Assembly: GCA_949358305.1 (NCBI GenBank)
Contig: OX442324.1
Location: forward strand, 8,033,601-8,097,600
Source of the DNA: Strigamia acuminata
Taxonomy: Eukaryota; Arthropoda; Chilopoda; Geophilomorpha; Linotaeniidae
Reading direction: 5' to 3'
Length of the DNA stretch: 64,000 nt
In this document: in pieces, positions 51,132 through 60,900 of the stretch
Layout of the letters: every line of letters starts with the position of its first letter
Position numbering within the stretch: position 1 is the stretch's first letter
The notes under the pieces: generated by a model
What the model saw: only the letters and a program-made list of their open reading frames with translations
Told to the model about the DNA's origin: nothing
The model's database searches: none
Made by a program: the position numbers and the translations under genes

Positions 51132-53185
51132 TTATTTGCAAAAGGGCAAATTCCTTATATTAATTTTAGACAAAGAAGTATGGCAGTTAAGCATTTACGT
51201 GCCATTGGTTCATTGTGTTTCGTACATATTCCTAAACCCAAAAGAGATAGCAAACTCGATTCAAGAGCGTGGAAGGGCATACTTGTTGGGTATGCATTTA
51301 CAACAAGGGGTTACCGGGTTTGGAATCCTATCACAAATGAGGTTATTGAAACGAAACATTTAGTCATTGACGAATCCAGGGACTGGAAGTCCTTTAATAC
51401 AGTGGACCCAAATGTTCAGCAACCAGATCCTGATACAACTGGTTACGATTCGGATGAGAGTGGGTTGTATCAACAGGAATTCCACGAAACAACGCCACCC
51501 ACTACGCCACCGGGTTCACCACCCGTAATACACAAAGTCCCAATATCTCCCGCACAGGCTCCACCACAGGTGAAACCTGTAGCTCAATTGCCCGTTCCCA
51601 CACAATTAGTCCAAGGTGGGGCAAAAGCCAAGAAACCTCGAATTGCCACCAGAACCACAGATGCAGATGGATGGGATAGGGAGCAAGTGACCAGACAAGG
51701 AGGTGTTACTGCTGGGAGAATTGATGTGCTGTTTTACGCACCAGATGGGACAGGGCCGTTAAAGACAAAGAAAGAAGTCGAGGCTTTCTGCAGGGGGAAT
51801 AGAATCTTCTACAATCCTTTAAAATTCGATTTCACCCCAGTGAAGGAGCCCATCAATACCATCGAGCAATCGTCCGATGAGGAACCAATGGAAACGGTCC
51901 TCACAGCAACGACACCTCCCATCAGTGTGTATTGTGCTGTCATACAGCCCAAAACATATGAGGAGGCGACTTCCTCGCCTCAGTCGAAAGAATGGAGAGA
52001 GGCGATGGAGGAAGAGATCGAAACTTTACAGGAAAGGGAGGTGTACGAGGAGGTGCCGCGACCAAAGGCAAAGGTCTTGGGGCACAAGTGGGTTTACAAG
52101 CTGAAACCAGACGAAGATGGCAATATCGTCAGATATCGTGCGAGAATCGTCGCACAAGGTTTTAGGCAGACACAAGGGGTTGATTACACAGAAGTGTTTT
52201 CGCCAGTCGTGAATTTCACATTAATCCGACTGTTTTTCTGTCTGTTGGTGATCTTGCGTGGTTGGGTGGACGTCCATCTGGACGTAAAATGTGCATACTT
52301 GTACGGCAAGTTGGACTGCCCAATCCACATGGAAATACCTCAAGGTTTCAAGACACCGGGGACAGATAGTGTATGGCTCCTGTACAAAGCATTGTACGGA
52401 TTACACCAATCCGGCAGGATGTGGTTCGAGGAGTTAAATACCAGTTTGCTGGATTTGGGTTTCACCAAAGTTATTGGTTGCAATTGCGTTTACACTTTTG
52501 ATCGCAGTGCCGTCCTTTTGATATACGTGGACGACATGATTTTGTTTGCAAAAGATGTGGAAACCCAGAGCGCCCTAATTGATCTGATCAAACGGAAATT
52601 CAACATAGTGAATTTGGGACGTATCACGAAGTTACTTGGCGTGAAATTTGATCGTGATAATGGGAAGACGTGCCTCCATCAGAAGCATTTTATTGATAAA
52701 TTAGCAACAAAATACAAGTTGGAACCGAATACAAAAGTCAAAGTTCCAATTGCAGCTGGATCAACATTCAACCGCAAGCCTAATGAAACTGATCCAGGTT
52801 CAGATTTTCCATACCGATCATTAGTTGGGAGCCTGATGTTCCTTGCGTCCCGAACCAGGCCGGACATTCTATATTCAGTTATCTACATGTCCCAATTTAA
52901 CACAAGTTTTACACAGAAACATGTCAAAGCTCTGTTACAAATTGCTCAATATGTTGTAAATACAAAAAGTTATTGTGTGAACTTGTCTAAGTGTGTTAAT
53001 ACTGATTTGAAGATTTTCACTGACGCTTCCTGGGCGACTGACCTCAGCCATTGCAAAAGTTTTGGAGGTTTTGCATTATTTATGGGGGATGCCCTAATAA
53101 GTTGGGGTTGCCGCAAACAAAGTTCCGTAGGTTGTAGCACGATGGAGGCGGAATATTTGGCATTGGTCCACGCTGTCCAGGAAGG
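51132..53185 (+). CDS. Copia F gag-pol, 3' part: integrase end, RT, RNase H start
   Basis: The frame resumes after TG at HLFAKGQIPY and joins the 41720 end exactly once one ACAT is removed. It covers the integrase C-terminal region (VHIPKP, GILVGYAFTTRGYRVWNP), an acidic Pro-rich linker, and RT with blocks HKWVYKLKPDEDG, ARIVAQGF, PVVNFTLIRLFF and catalytic YVDDMILF. The RNase H start follows (TDASWATDL, STMEAEYLALVHAV). At 53186 gypsy H begins, so codons 53186-53222 are not F. Upstream codons 51036-51131 of the open frame are TG LTR. Confidence 0.93.
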
Positions 53186-53876
53186 TGTCGCGTCCTACCT
53201 GGTGATAGGTTTAATGAGCTAACGTGTATTACTTTACCTGTGATTCTACTAAATATGTAAATTACCCAAATGAATACTAAGTATATGTAAATGAACAAAC
53301 AGGTTTATTCAATAGGCGTGAGCCTTAAAATACACTCAGTATAAAACTAGAGTCGACTTGGTCAGAGTCGAACAAAGGATTTCTCAAGATGGCGTCGTCG
53401 GATCCGCGTGGTCGGCGGAACAAAGGCGGCGTCTCGAGTTGTTGTTAATTCGTCACGGATTCGTCGTTCACGGACGCGGTGGAATGCTCTTTCGAGTCTT
53501 CTATCCGTGCCTGTTGTCTAGGAGTTGGTTTTAGCGTCGCAAGGCTCCGTCCAGAAACGAGGAGTTTCTTACAGGGCACTTGGACACTTTAGTGATGGAA
53601 TAACCGTGGGTCGGTTATTCGGTGTGAATTCACAAGGGTTATTTTCCTGCTTTCGCGGGAAATAAACGCACAGTGTAAATTCGTGAGAGTTACAGTTGCA
53701 CTGGAATCAGCTGTCCTCTATCAATCCTAACTTTTGGTGGAGTTGGCCTGACGGTGAGGTAGTTGCTGTGTTCTTGGTGTCGTTTGTGTAAGTTCTGCTT
53801 GTAGGGCGCGAAACTCTACCTGATATAGGCCAGGGTGAGGGGCCTGGCTCGGCCAATGGGGGCCGGCCACGCGTCA
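53186..53876 (-). repeat. 3' LTR of gypsy H (about 691 bp)
   Basis: On the minus strand it starts TGACGCGTGG after a purine-rich tract and ends GGACGCGACA, giving near-inverted ends (TGACGCG, TGTCGCG). The left end is certain because the copia F frame breaks at 53186. The right end is inferred from the tract. A minus-strand AATAAA lies near 53302-53308, close to the LTR end as expected. Confidence 0.72.
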
Positions 53877-53890
53877 CCTCACCCCCTCGG
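53877..53890 (-). other. Putative polypurine tract of gypsy H
   Basis: Minus-strand CCGAGGGGGTGAGG precedes the inferred LTR start. About 150 bases of untranslated sequence separate it from the third ORF. Confidence 0.55.
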
Positions 53891-54038
53891 GGCACGCGCT
53901 TCCCAGGGGGGGAAGGCGGAGCCAACGCGAGGGAACTGACCTTTCCTAGTGACTCATGCGGATGGCGTCCACTGGAGGGACGACCACCCGCGGGTCACCA
54001 CACGTCCCTCCCCCAGCTTCGATCATCGATCGGGGCGA

Positions 54039-56843
54039 TTACCCTATCTGGTCTCTCAGCGCAATAGCGGGCAACTTCCCTCTGCGGGGACGTAGGATTG
54101 GGAGATTAACGGCTGGCGGCGGTGGAGGAAGGCCATCGGGCAGCGACGTGGTCAGATTCGCTGGATTCTCCGATTCGTTAATGAAGAATTGAGCGTGGCC
54201 GGGAGGTCCGTCCGTGCTGCTTCTTCTTTCATGTACCCAGATTTGGGTCGAAGTGGGGAAGCGGCCGGGACATCGACGCATCCGATGCGATTCCGGCGGA
54301 GTGAGGGGCTCTCGGTGAGCCCGCTGGAGTCGTTGATGAAGGATCGGGTCGTTGGTCAACCTGATTTCCTTCGCCATCCATTGGAGGAACGATTCACCTT
54401 GGCGGTGAGTGGCCAATAACGCTCGGCGCGTTGTCTCCGACATCTGTAAATTTGGATATTCTACTTCCAGTCGTAGATAGAGCTGGGTCGGCGCAGGTGC
54501 CGGTGTAGGTAGTGGCGGGGGAGACGGCGGTAGTGGAATCTCCAGTGGTGGAGTGTTCTCCTCTATGGACAGGGCGTCCATGCTCGTAGAAGGCGGCGAG
54601 GGCGAAGGCAGCGGTGGAGTTCGAGGCCCCTTGCGCGATCGCTTCGGGACCAGCTTCGGTCGCTGACTCGTCCTTCGTTCCTTCGGGAATACCGGCTTTG
54701 GAGTCGGGATATAACTCCGGGCGGCAGGCTCGGGGGGAACCGTCTCGGCCACCACGATGGGGCGGACGGCCTCCTCCTTAGCGGACGCCTCTTCGGCGAC
54801 CTTTCGTAGCAACGTCGGGTGAACCCCTGGGTTTTTGTAGCGGAATGCCATCGAACGCATCTTCGCGAACTGGAAATTCGGGTTTTCCATGGAGCGGGCC
54901 AACTCGAATCGGAGGTCGGCCGCGGCTGGCGTAAACTCGGCCCAAAGTTGGTAGAGGGCTCTGTTTAGAAAGACGCCCTCTCTGTCGATGATGGTCCAGG
55001 CGGCCATCGACTGTCGGCCGTCCAGGAAGAGGGCGGGAGACAGGATTTCGGACATCACGCGTGTTACCTCGGCGTTTAAGCTGCTTCGGTTGGACGGCAG
55101 GGCGCGGTTTGGATCTGCCGAAAAAGTGGCGGATAGTTTGCGCATTTGGGCTATCGCCCAATTGATGTGCTCCGTCTGAGCGGCGTCAGCCTGCGTCAAG
55201 GCCCGTTCGGCGGTAGCGGGGTGCTCGCATTCAGCCTGGTGGGCCTGTAGTTCTCCCAAGGTGGGATTCGCTGCCTCTCGGCGATTTCGGGCATCCCGCT
55301 CTTTCTCCTCGTACCACATGGCGTCACGAGCCGGCCTCGGTGCCTGAGTTGGCGGAGGAACCGGCGGGGGAGCTAGTCCGGGTGGTTGGTGCGGGACGTA
55401 TTCTAGGAACGCCTCGCCTGGTCGCATGTTTCCAGGGGGCGCCCATCTAGTTATGGCTGGTGGCGGGGCCTCGAGGAGAGGCGGCCAGCTTGGTTGGACC
55501 GGATGGAAGGTTGGTGCGGATGGCGCGAGCGCGGTTTGGCCCGTAGAGGGCGTTGGCCGGTTTGCGGAGAATCCGCGAAAGGCGTTGGTGAGCACTTCGG
55601 CCAGTTCTCTTCGTGACATGGGCTGTTCCGTTTTTGGCCCTTCGTCCAAATCCATTTTTTCTTCAATGGTTTCGCACCATCCTTCGGGTCCCTTCTTCCG
55701 ATCGGAGGACGACACGGCCGCGGGTCCGGCTCTTGGCGAGTCCGAACTACCGGCGGCGGTCGGCCTCTTCTCGGCGGCGGCGAGTTTCGCTAGCAGGGTT
55801 TGCATCCTTTGCCTGCGGCGAGCTCTGCTCTTCCGGTTGCGCCTGGTGTTGGCGGTTTCGACGTGCGAATGGGTTACCGAGTCTCTTCGGGTTTTGTACG
55901 GGGGTTCCGCTTGGTCGAACATGGTCGACTCTTCGTCCGACGGCCGGACGGTGCGCACTAAGAAGAGAGAGGGCGCGGCTGTGGTAGCCGCTTGTCGCTC
56001 TTGTTCGTCGACCCGGTCGCTCCACGAGTTGGAAGGTCCGGCCTCTGGATTTATCCGTAATTCGCGGGATGAGGCGGGTACGATCACAACTGAACGCAGG
56101 CCTCCCGACTGGGTGACCGTTTGAATTCTTAGGTCGGAACTGTTCGAATGGCCGGGTTGCGTCCCGCTCGTCGACGGGCCGCTCTCCTCGGTGGAAAGGG
56201 CCTGCCTACTCGGAGTGGGGCCGCCGTTTGAGCTTGAGGCCTGTCTCTTCAGTCTCCTGACTCGTGTGCCGCTCTGCAGGATACCGACTCGATGCAGCTG
56301 CCACATTTCGGCTTGAGTGGCGACGAAGCCAACGGGTGGTACCCACGGTGTGGCTTGGCGGTCTTCGCGGGCTTCTCGCAACCATTCTCTAATCTCTCCT
56401 GTCGAGAAACCATTCCGCTCCAAGGTTCTTGTCGCGGCACTGGTTGCCGTTCGCTCTAGGTGAGCGATTTCCTCGCGGACGATTCGTCTCCGCTCTTCCG
56501 GCGTTGCGGCGTTGCGCCACCGAAGGCCGGTGCGCTCGTCCGCCTCGGTACCGCCGTACCGAGCTCGCAGTAGCTCTGAAAAAATAGGGCTCGACGGATC
56601 GAAGTCGGGATCGATCCGTGGCCCCACCCTTTCTCGTATTTGCCTGGGCAAACATTCGACCAGCGTCCTGGGTCGGTCAAAGAATTCTTCGATCGCTCGG
56701 GAGTAGCGTAATCTCAGGGCCCAGACATCGGTGTCTTCCTCTGGATAGGCTAGCCGGATAAACTCTGGCATCGCTAGCCGGAAGATGTTGCCCTTGGTGG
56801 GCACTGTGGACGGCAGGGCGTCCCATGATTGTAGCGGGTCGAT
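54039..56843 (-). CDS. Gypsy H third ORF, main exon (unknown product)
   Basis: Open for 934 codons after the proposed acceptor at 56844 (TGCTTCAG then ATC). An ATG six codons upstream (56861) would allow translation without splicing. The product is hydrophilic, Pro/Ser/Arg-rich, with polyproline runs (LPPSPPPLP near the C-terminus). A conserved-looking helical stretch lies about two-thirds along (WAIAQMRKLSATFSADPNRA, LYQLWAEFTPAAADLRFELA). I see no signal peptide, membrane segment, CCHC knuckle or enzyme motif, so it is not an ordinary envelope. It follows pol where errantiviruses carry env. I do not recognise the family. Codon use is GC-rich and clean, and the opposite strand is only partly open. 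Confidence 0.75.
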   Translation of the reverse strand: MDPLQSWDALPSTVPTKGNIFRLAMPEFIRLAYPEEDTDVWALRLRYSRAIEEFFDRPRTLVECLPRQIRERVGPRIDPDFDPSSPIFSELLRARYGGTEADERTGLRWRNAATPEERRRIVREEIAHLERTATSAATRTLERNGFSTGEIREWLREAREDRQATPWVPPVGFVATQAEMWQLHRVGILQSGTRVRRLKRQASSSNGGPTPSRQALSTEESGPSTSGTQPGHSNSSDLRIQTVTQSGGLRSVVIVPASSRELRINPEAGPSNSWSDRVDEQERQAATTAAPSLFLVRTVRPSDEESTMFDQAEPPYKTRRDSVTHSHVETANTRRNRKSRARRRQRMQTLLAKLAAAEKRPTAAGSSDSPRAGPAAVSSSDRKKGPEGWCETIEEKMDLDEGPKTEQPMSRRELAEVLTNAFRGFSANRPTPSTGQTALAPSAPTFHPVQPSWPPLLEAPPPAITRWAPPGNMRPGEAFLEYVPHQPPGLAPPPVPPPTQAPRPARDAMWYEEKERDARNRREAANPTLGELQAHQAECEHPATAERALTQADAAQTEHINWAIAQMRKLSATFSADPNRALPSNRSSLNAEVTRVMSEILSPALFLDGRQSMAAWTIIDREGVFLNRALYQLWAEFTPAAADLRFELARSMENPNFQFAKMRSMAFRYKNPGVHPTLLRKVAEEASAKEEAVRPIVVAETVPPEPAARSYIPTPKPVFPKERRTSQRPKLVPKRSRKGPRTPPLPSPSPPSTSMDALSIEENTPPLEIPLPPSPPPLPTPAPAPTQLYLRLEVEYPNLQMSETTRRALLATHRQGESFLQWMAKEIRLTNDPILHQRLQRAHREPLTPPESHRMRRCPGRFPTSTQIWVHERRSSTDGPPGHAQFFINESENPANLTTSLPDGLPPPPPAVNLPILRPRRGKLPAIALRDQIG

Positions 56844-57384
56844 CTGAAGCATTAAATACATTTTAATTTCGATACCCTTTTTATAAATATTTGGAATAAA
56901 AATTGTGAGATCGGCGGTGGCACCAAAATTTCTTTCGGTTGTGGCCGCTCCTCTCTGTCCTGATTATTCGCAGGTCCGCGGTGGTTGGCCGCTGGTGTAG
57001 CTCAGTCTTTCTCTTGCTACCTTTTTTAGATTCAGGAGGTCCGCTCAAAACAACGTCGCGTAATACAAAAGAATCGGTTGTTTTTATTTAAGCTTTTCTA
57101 CTCGTATTTTAATTTATTACGAAGTTTCAACGTTACTTTCAGTTTTCAATTTTTTCTAATTTTTTAGCGACGCCATCTTGGCAAACAATTCCTTTGTCTG
57201 GGTTTGGAGATCGGAGATCTTCGAGCACGAAAAAGGTTTCCGCGCCCGAGCTCCGATTCTACCGAAAATCAACAAAATAAATACAAAAAGAATTCATCAG
57301 TCAAGTTATCACGCGCCACAATCCGACACGGTGTCGGATGTCGGCGGATTACATTTTCGATCTTACGGGAAGATCTTATGTTAC
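56844..57384 (-). other. Predicted intron in the gypsy H third ORF (541 nt)
   Basis: On the minus strand the donor reads CAG|GTAACA (57385/57384) and the acceptor TGCTTCAG|ATCGAC (56844/56843). Joining them preserves phase 0 between two long-open segments. The sequence inside is AT-rich with stops in all frames. Confidence 0.6.
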
Positions 57385-57504
57385 CTGTGGTTGTTGCTCC
57401 GGCTCATCCCAATTTTCTTCCTCCGCCTCGATGACCAATCCTTCGCTCTCGTCTCTGGAGGACGAGGCGTCGGGGTCAATTCTCAGGTTGCGTCGATCGG
57501 CCAT
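57385..57504 (-). CDS. Gypsy H third ORF, predicted first exon (40 codons)
   Basis: The ATG at 57504 opens an acidic 40-codon segment (MADRRNLRID, then EAEEENWDEPEQQPQ) that ends exactly at CAG|GTAACA. Unspliced, it would hit a stop two codons later (57376-57378). Spliced to 56843 it continues in phase into 934 codons, giving about 974 aa. This prediction rests on splice consensus and phase only. Confidence 0.6.
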
Positions 57505-57905
57505 TCAAGAAAACTAAAGATTATTCGTGAGAAAAAGAGGTTTTGGGTCACTTTCAGGGAGAAAGGTTACCAAACGCGTGCTTTCGTCTCAGCGAACAAT
57601 CGGAAACGGAAACCGACCGGCGCAGAGGATTCTGGGTCACGGACGCATCTCGTACGATACGAGACTTGTCCGTGTGAGCATGGAGCTACGGGGACGACGT
57701 ATGCGATCGAGCCGTGCGCATGTTACGCTACGGGGTTTCGACCGATACGTCATGCAATCTCGCTTTTCGATATTGACGGTGATAACTGACGACGAAATTC
57801 GGACTTAGCCGAATTTTATGTCTCGACATGCGTTGCAGCTCTCGTAAGTGAATTTCTTCAACTTTACGACGCCGCAATCACATGTTTTGACCTTTTTATT
57901 TCTTT
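57505..57905 (-). other. Gap between H pol and its third ORF
   Basis: Just over 400 bases with no supported gene on either strand. The plus-strand frames here (57178-57808) are not protein-like. An internal promoter or a splice acceptor for an mRNA carrying the third ORF could lie here (a CGTCGTCAG stretch is near 57785-57793), but nothing is decisive. Confidence 0.5.
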
Positions 57906-60900
57906 CTAGTTTCTCCCGGTGATTTTTCCGTCTTGGATGAACGGATTCTTCGATTTTCGCGGTCGAAGGTTGCGTTTTTGCTCGCGAGTGGTATCGGCTC
58001 CCACTTGGTCGCTCATCTCCGATGTTGCGGTATTGTTTACTTCTTCTAATTTTGTTTTTTCTTTTTCAGAAGTATTTTCTTCTGCTTCCTCCCTCTCCGA
58101 GACTGCTTGCTCCGCTTGATCGGGAGCATCTGCGGGTTGGGATTCGGCGTCGAAAAATTCGTCATCTTCGTCTGCTCCTTCGCCAATTTCGTTGTTATTT
58201 TGGAATGTGTCGACCACTGTGCCACCTTGGCCGCTGTGCGTCTGACCTTCCAGCCATATTTCTTGGCGAAATTCTGGTAGATATGGTTTTAATTCCCGGC
58301 CGTTGATCGACTGGAAATTTTTATTATCTGTTAATCTGCGTAATTGGTAGGCGTTGCCGCCGTGTTCTGCCACAATTACATAGGGTCCGTCCCTTTTGTC
58401 GGCCAGACCCGCGGCAATGCCCCTCGCAGCATTTGATAATATGTGTGTTTCCTTCCACACCAGATCGTTGACCTTGAAATTCGTGAATCCCAATTCTCCT
58501 TCTTTTTCTGCGACTCTTTCCCGTAGATCAAAGATGTGAGTCATTAGGTGTTGATATGTGTCGGAAATCGTCTGTTCCAAACGACATACGTACTCGTGTG
58601 GGTTAGCGGGGTCCAGTACATTCACTGCCTCCGCAACTCGTGGGTCCCACGGCATTCTTAGTTCGCGGGCGAAATTAAGAAACGCCGGTGAGAAGTCGCG
58701 TGTTCGTGATACGGTGGAGCGAATGCTGAACGCTATCTCGCGTAGATATTCATCCCACCGATTGTGTACGTCGGTGAACACCGTCAAAGCGTATTTCACG
58801 TCTTTGTTTAGCCTTTCCACGGGGTTCGTTTGAGGATTATAAGTGGAGGTGTTTGAAATCTCCATCTTAAATTTCTTGCAGAACTCCTTGTATATTTTGG
58901 ACCTGAATTGGGGCCCGTTATCGGAAATGAGCTTCCGAGGAAACCCAAATCGCAACGCCACGTCGTAAAGACACTCGGCGATATTTTCCGCCGAGGGCTT
59001 CGCGAGGGCGTACAACTCGGGCCAACGGGTCGCTACGTCCATAATTACAAGTATATACATGTTGCGGTTGCTTGTTGTGGGCTTGGGGCCCATCAAGTCA
59101 ACACTCCAACAGTCAAAGGGAGCATAGGGGCCGAGAGACATTGTGTTTCTGGCCACCTTGTCGCGAGGTCGACATGCTTGGCACCGGGAGCAGTGACGAA
59201 TAAATTTCGTTATTTTCTGGCGGGCTCCGGGCCAAAAGAATATCTGCTTCACGCGGTACAATGTTCTTGCTATGCCGGCGTGGCTAGCGAGTGGGTGCCC
59301 GTGCATCAGCCACAGCAATCGGGTGTGTAGCGAGACAGGCACCACCACTTTTATCGCGTTTCCCGCTCCGCTAAGGTCGTCCTGAAACGTCGGGTGGTAT
59401 TTCAGTAGTAACCCGTCGTCTATCAGGTAGCTGGTGGCTTCCTTAGCAAATTGCTTCCTGCGATGAGGATTCGTCATGTCGATCGGATATTCCCCTTTTT
59501 CTAGGAATCGAGTCATTATTTGACATTTGGCGTCGGTCGCCTGATGTTCGATAAACTCGAGTCTTGTTGGCGGTGCGTATTGCGTTTTCTTTTCTATTGT
59601 GGCCGTGAAGGCACGCAGCGGAGTTTTTGGGGTCTCTTGGACGACTGGAGGGGCTGCCTCCGTCTTTGCGTCGGTTGTTCCAGCTGGCTGGTACGTTCGA
59701 GTCCAGAAACCACAAAAAGTTTTATCAGCGGGCTCCATCACGGGTAATTCGTTCGCTTTACGAAGGCGCCAAATCCGTCTGGGCGTCGGACAATAAAGTA
59801 GACGCGAATCGTCTTCGCCGTCGTCGTCCGGACCATGGGGGTCGGATGCCGGGGCTCGCGATAAAGCGTCGGCTACCTGATTGAATTTTCCGGGGCGATA
59901 TGTTATTGTTATGTCGCACGCCATGAGTTCGAGTTGCCATCTGGCGAGTCTGCCGGATGGTTCTTTTAACTTCATCAACCAACTTAATGCTTGATGATCG
60001 GTCTGCACTTCGAAATTCGTATACTCTAGGTAGTCACGAAATTTCCGAACAGCCCATATTACGGCTAAGCACTCCAGTTCTGTAGCCGTGTAGTTTTTCT
60101 CGGCTCCCTGTATTTTTCGGCTTATGAACATACAGGGTACTTCTTGCTCCACTCCGTTGTACGTGTGTTTTTGCAAGAGGGCTGCTCCCAAGCCGACTCG
60201 GCTGGCGTCGGTATGCAGTACGAACGGTCGGTTTAGATCGGGTAGCGGCATTTTGTCGACGTCGGCCAGCATTTGTTTTATGGCGTTGAAGGCGGCCTCG
60301 CATTCGGCCGTCCAAGCGAACTCGCGGTCGGTTCGCAGGAGGTCCGTCACGGGCGCGGCTACTTCTGCCAAATTGGGGAGCAGCCTGCCGAAAAAATTAA
60401 TCATTCCCATGAATCTCTGGACTCCCTTTATATCTTCGGGTGCCGGGAATCCATTTATTGCTCGTACTTTTTCGGGATCAATGGCGATCCCCTCAACTCC
60501 GATTCGATAGCCTAGGAAGGCAAGTTCTTTTCTACAGAACTTGCTCTTTCCGGGGTGGACATGGAGTCCAGCTTTGGCTAAACGGGAGACCACTCGGTCT
60601 ATGTGCTCTATGTGTTCCTCAAAAGTGTCTGACGCAATAATGATATCGTCGAGATAAGCCCATACGAAATCATGTAACATGTCTCCGAGGACGCTTTCGA
60701 TTAACTTTTGAAATGTGCTTGGTGCGTTCACTAGTCCGAATGGCATTACGTTGAACATTAATCGCCCTATAGGCGAGTAAAACGCCGTCTTTAGCTTATC
60801 TTCTGGTCGGAGTTCGACCTGCCAGTACCCTTTTGACAGGTCCATGGTGGTTACCCAATTAAATGGAGCCAGCTCACGGAGAATCGCTTCGATGGAGGGC

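Larger units (their letters stand above)
38711..53185 (+). mobile_element. Copia F, Ty1/copia element split by TG and cut by gypsy H
   Basis: 5' LTR 38711-39584, tRNA-iMet primer site, gag-pol at 39651-41720 and 51132-53185. Element TG sits inside the integrase-coding part with the duplication ACAT. Gypsy H cuts the RNase H part at 53186. If TG is removed the frame is continuous, with no stop up to the H junction. The end of RNase H and the 3' LTR are outside the window. Confidence 0.92.

Noticed and set aside
54039-56861. Third ORF of gypsy H as an envelope gene
   Set aside because: Position fits, but no signal peptide, hydrophobic fusion or membrane segment is visible; left as unknown product.
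56900-56950. TTTTGGTGCC-like string on the minus strand as a BEL primer-site junction
   Set aside because: The following bases do not match a tRNA 3' end that I recognise and no LTR pair flanks it; it falls in the predicted intron.
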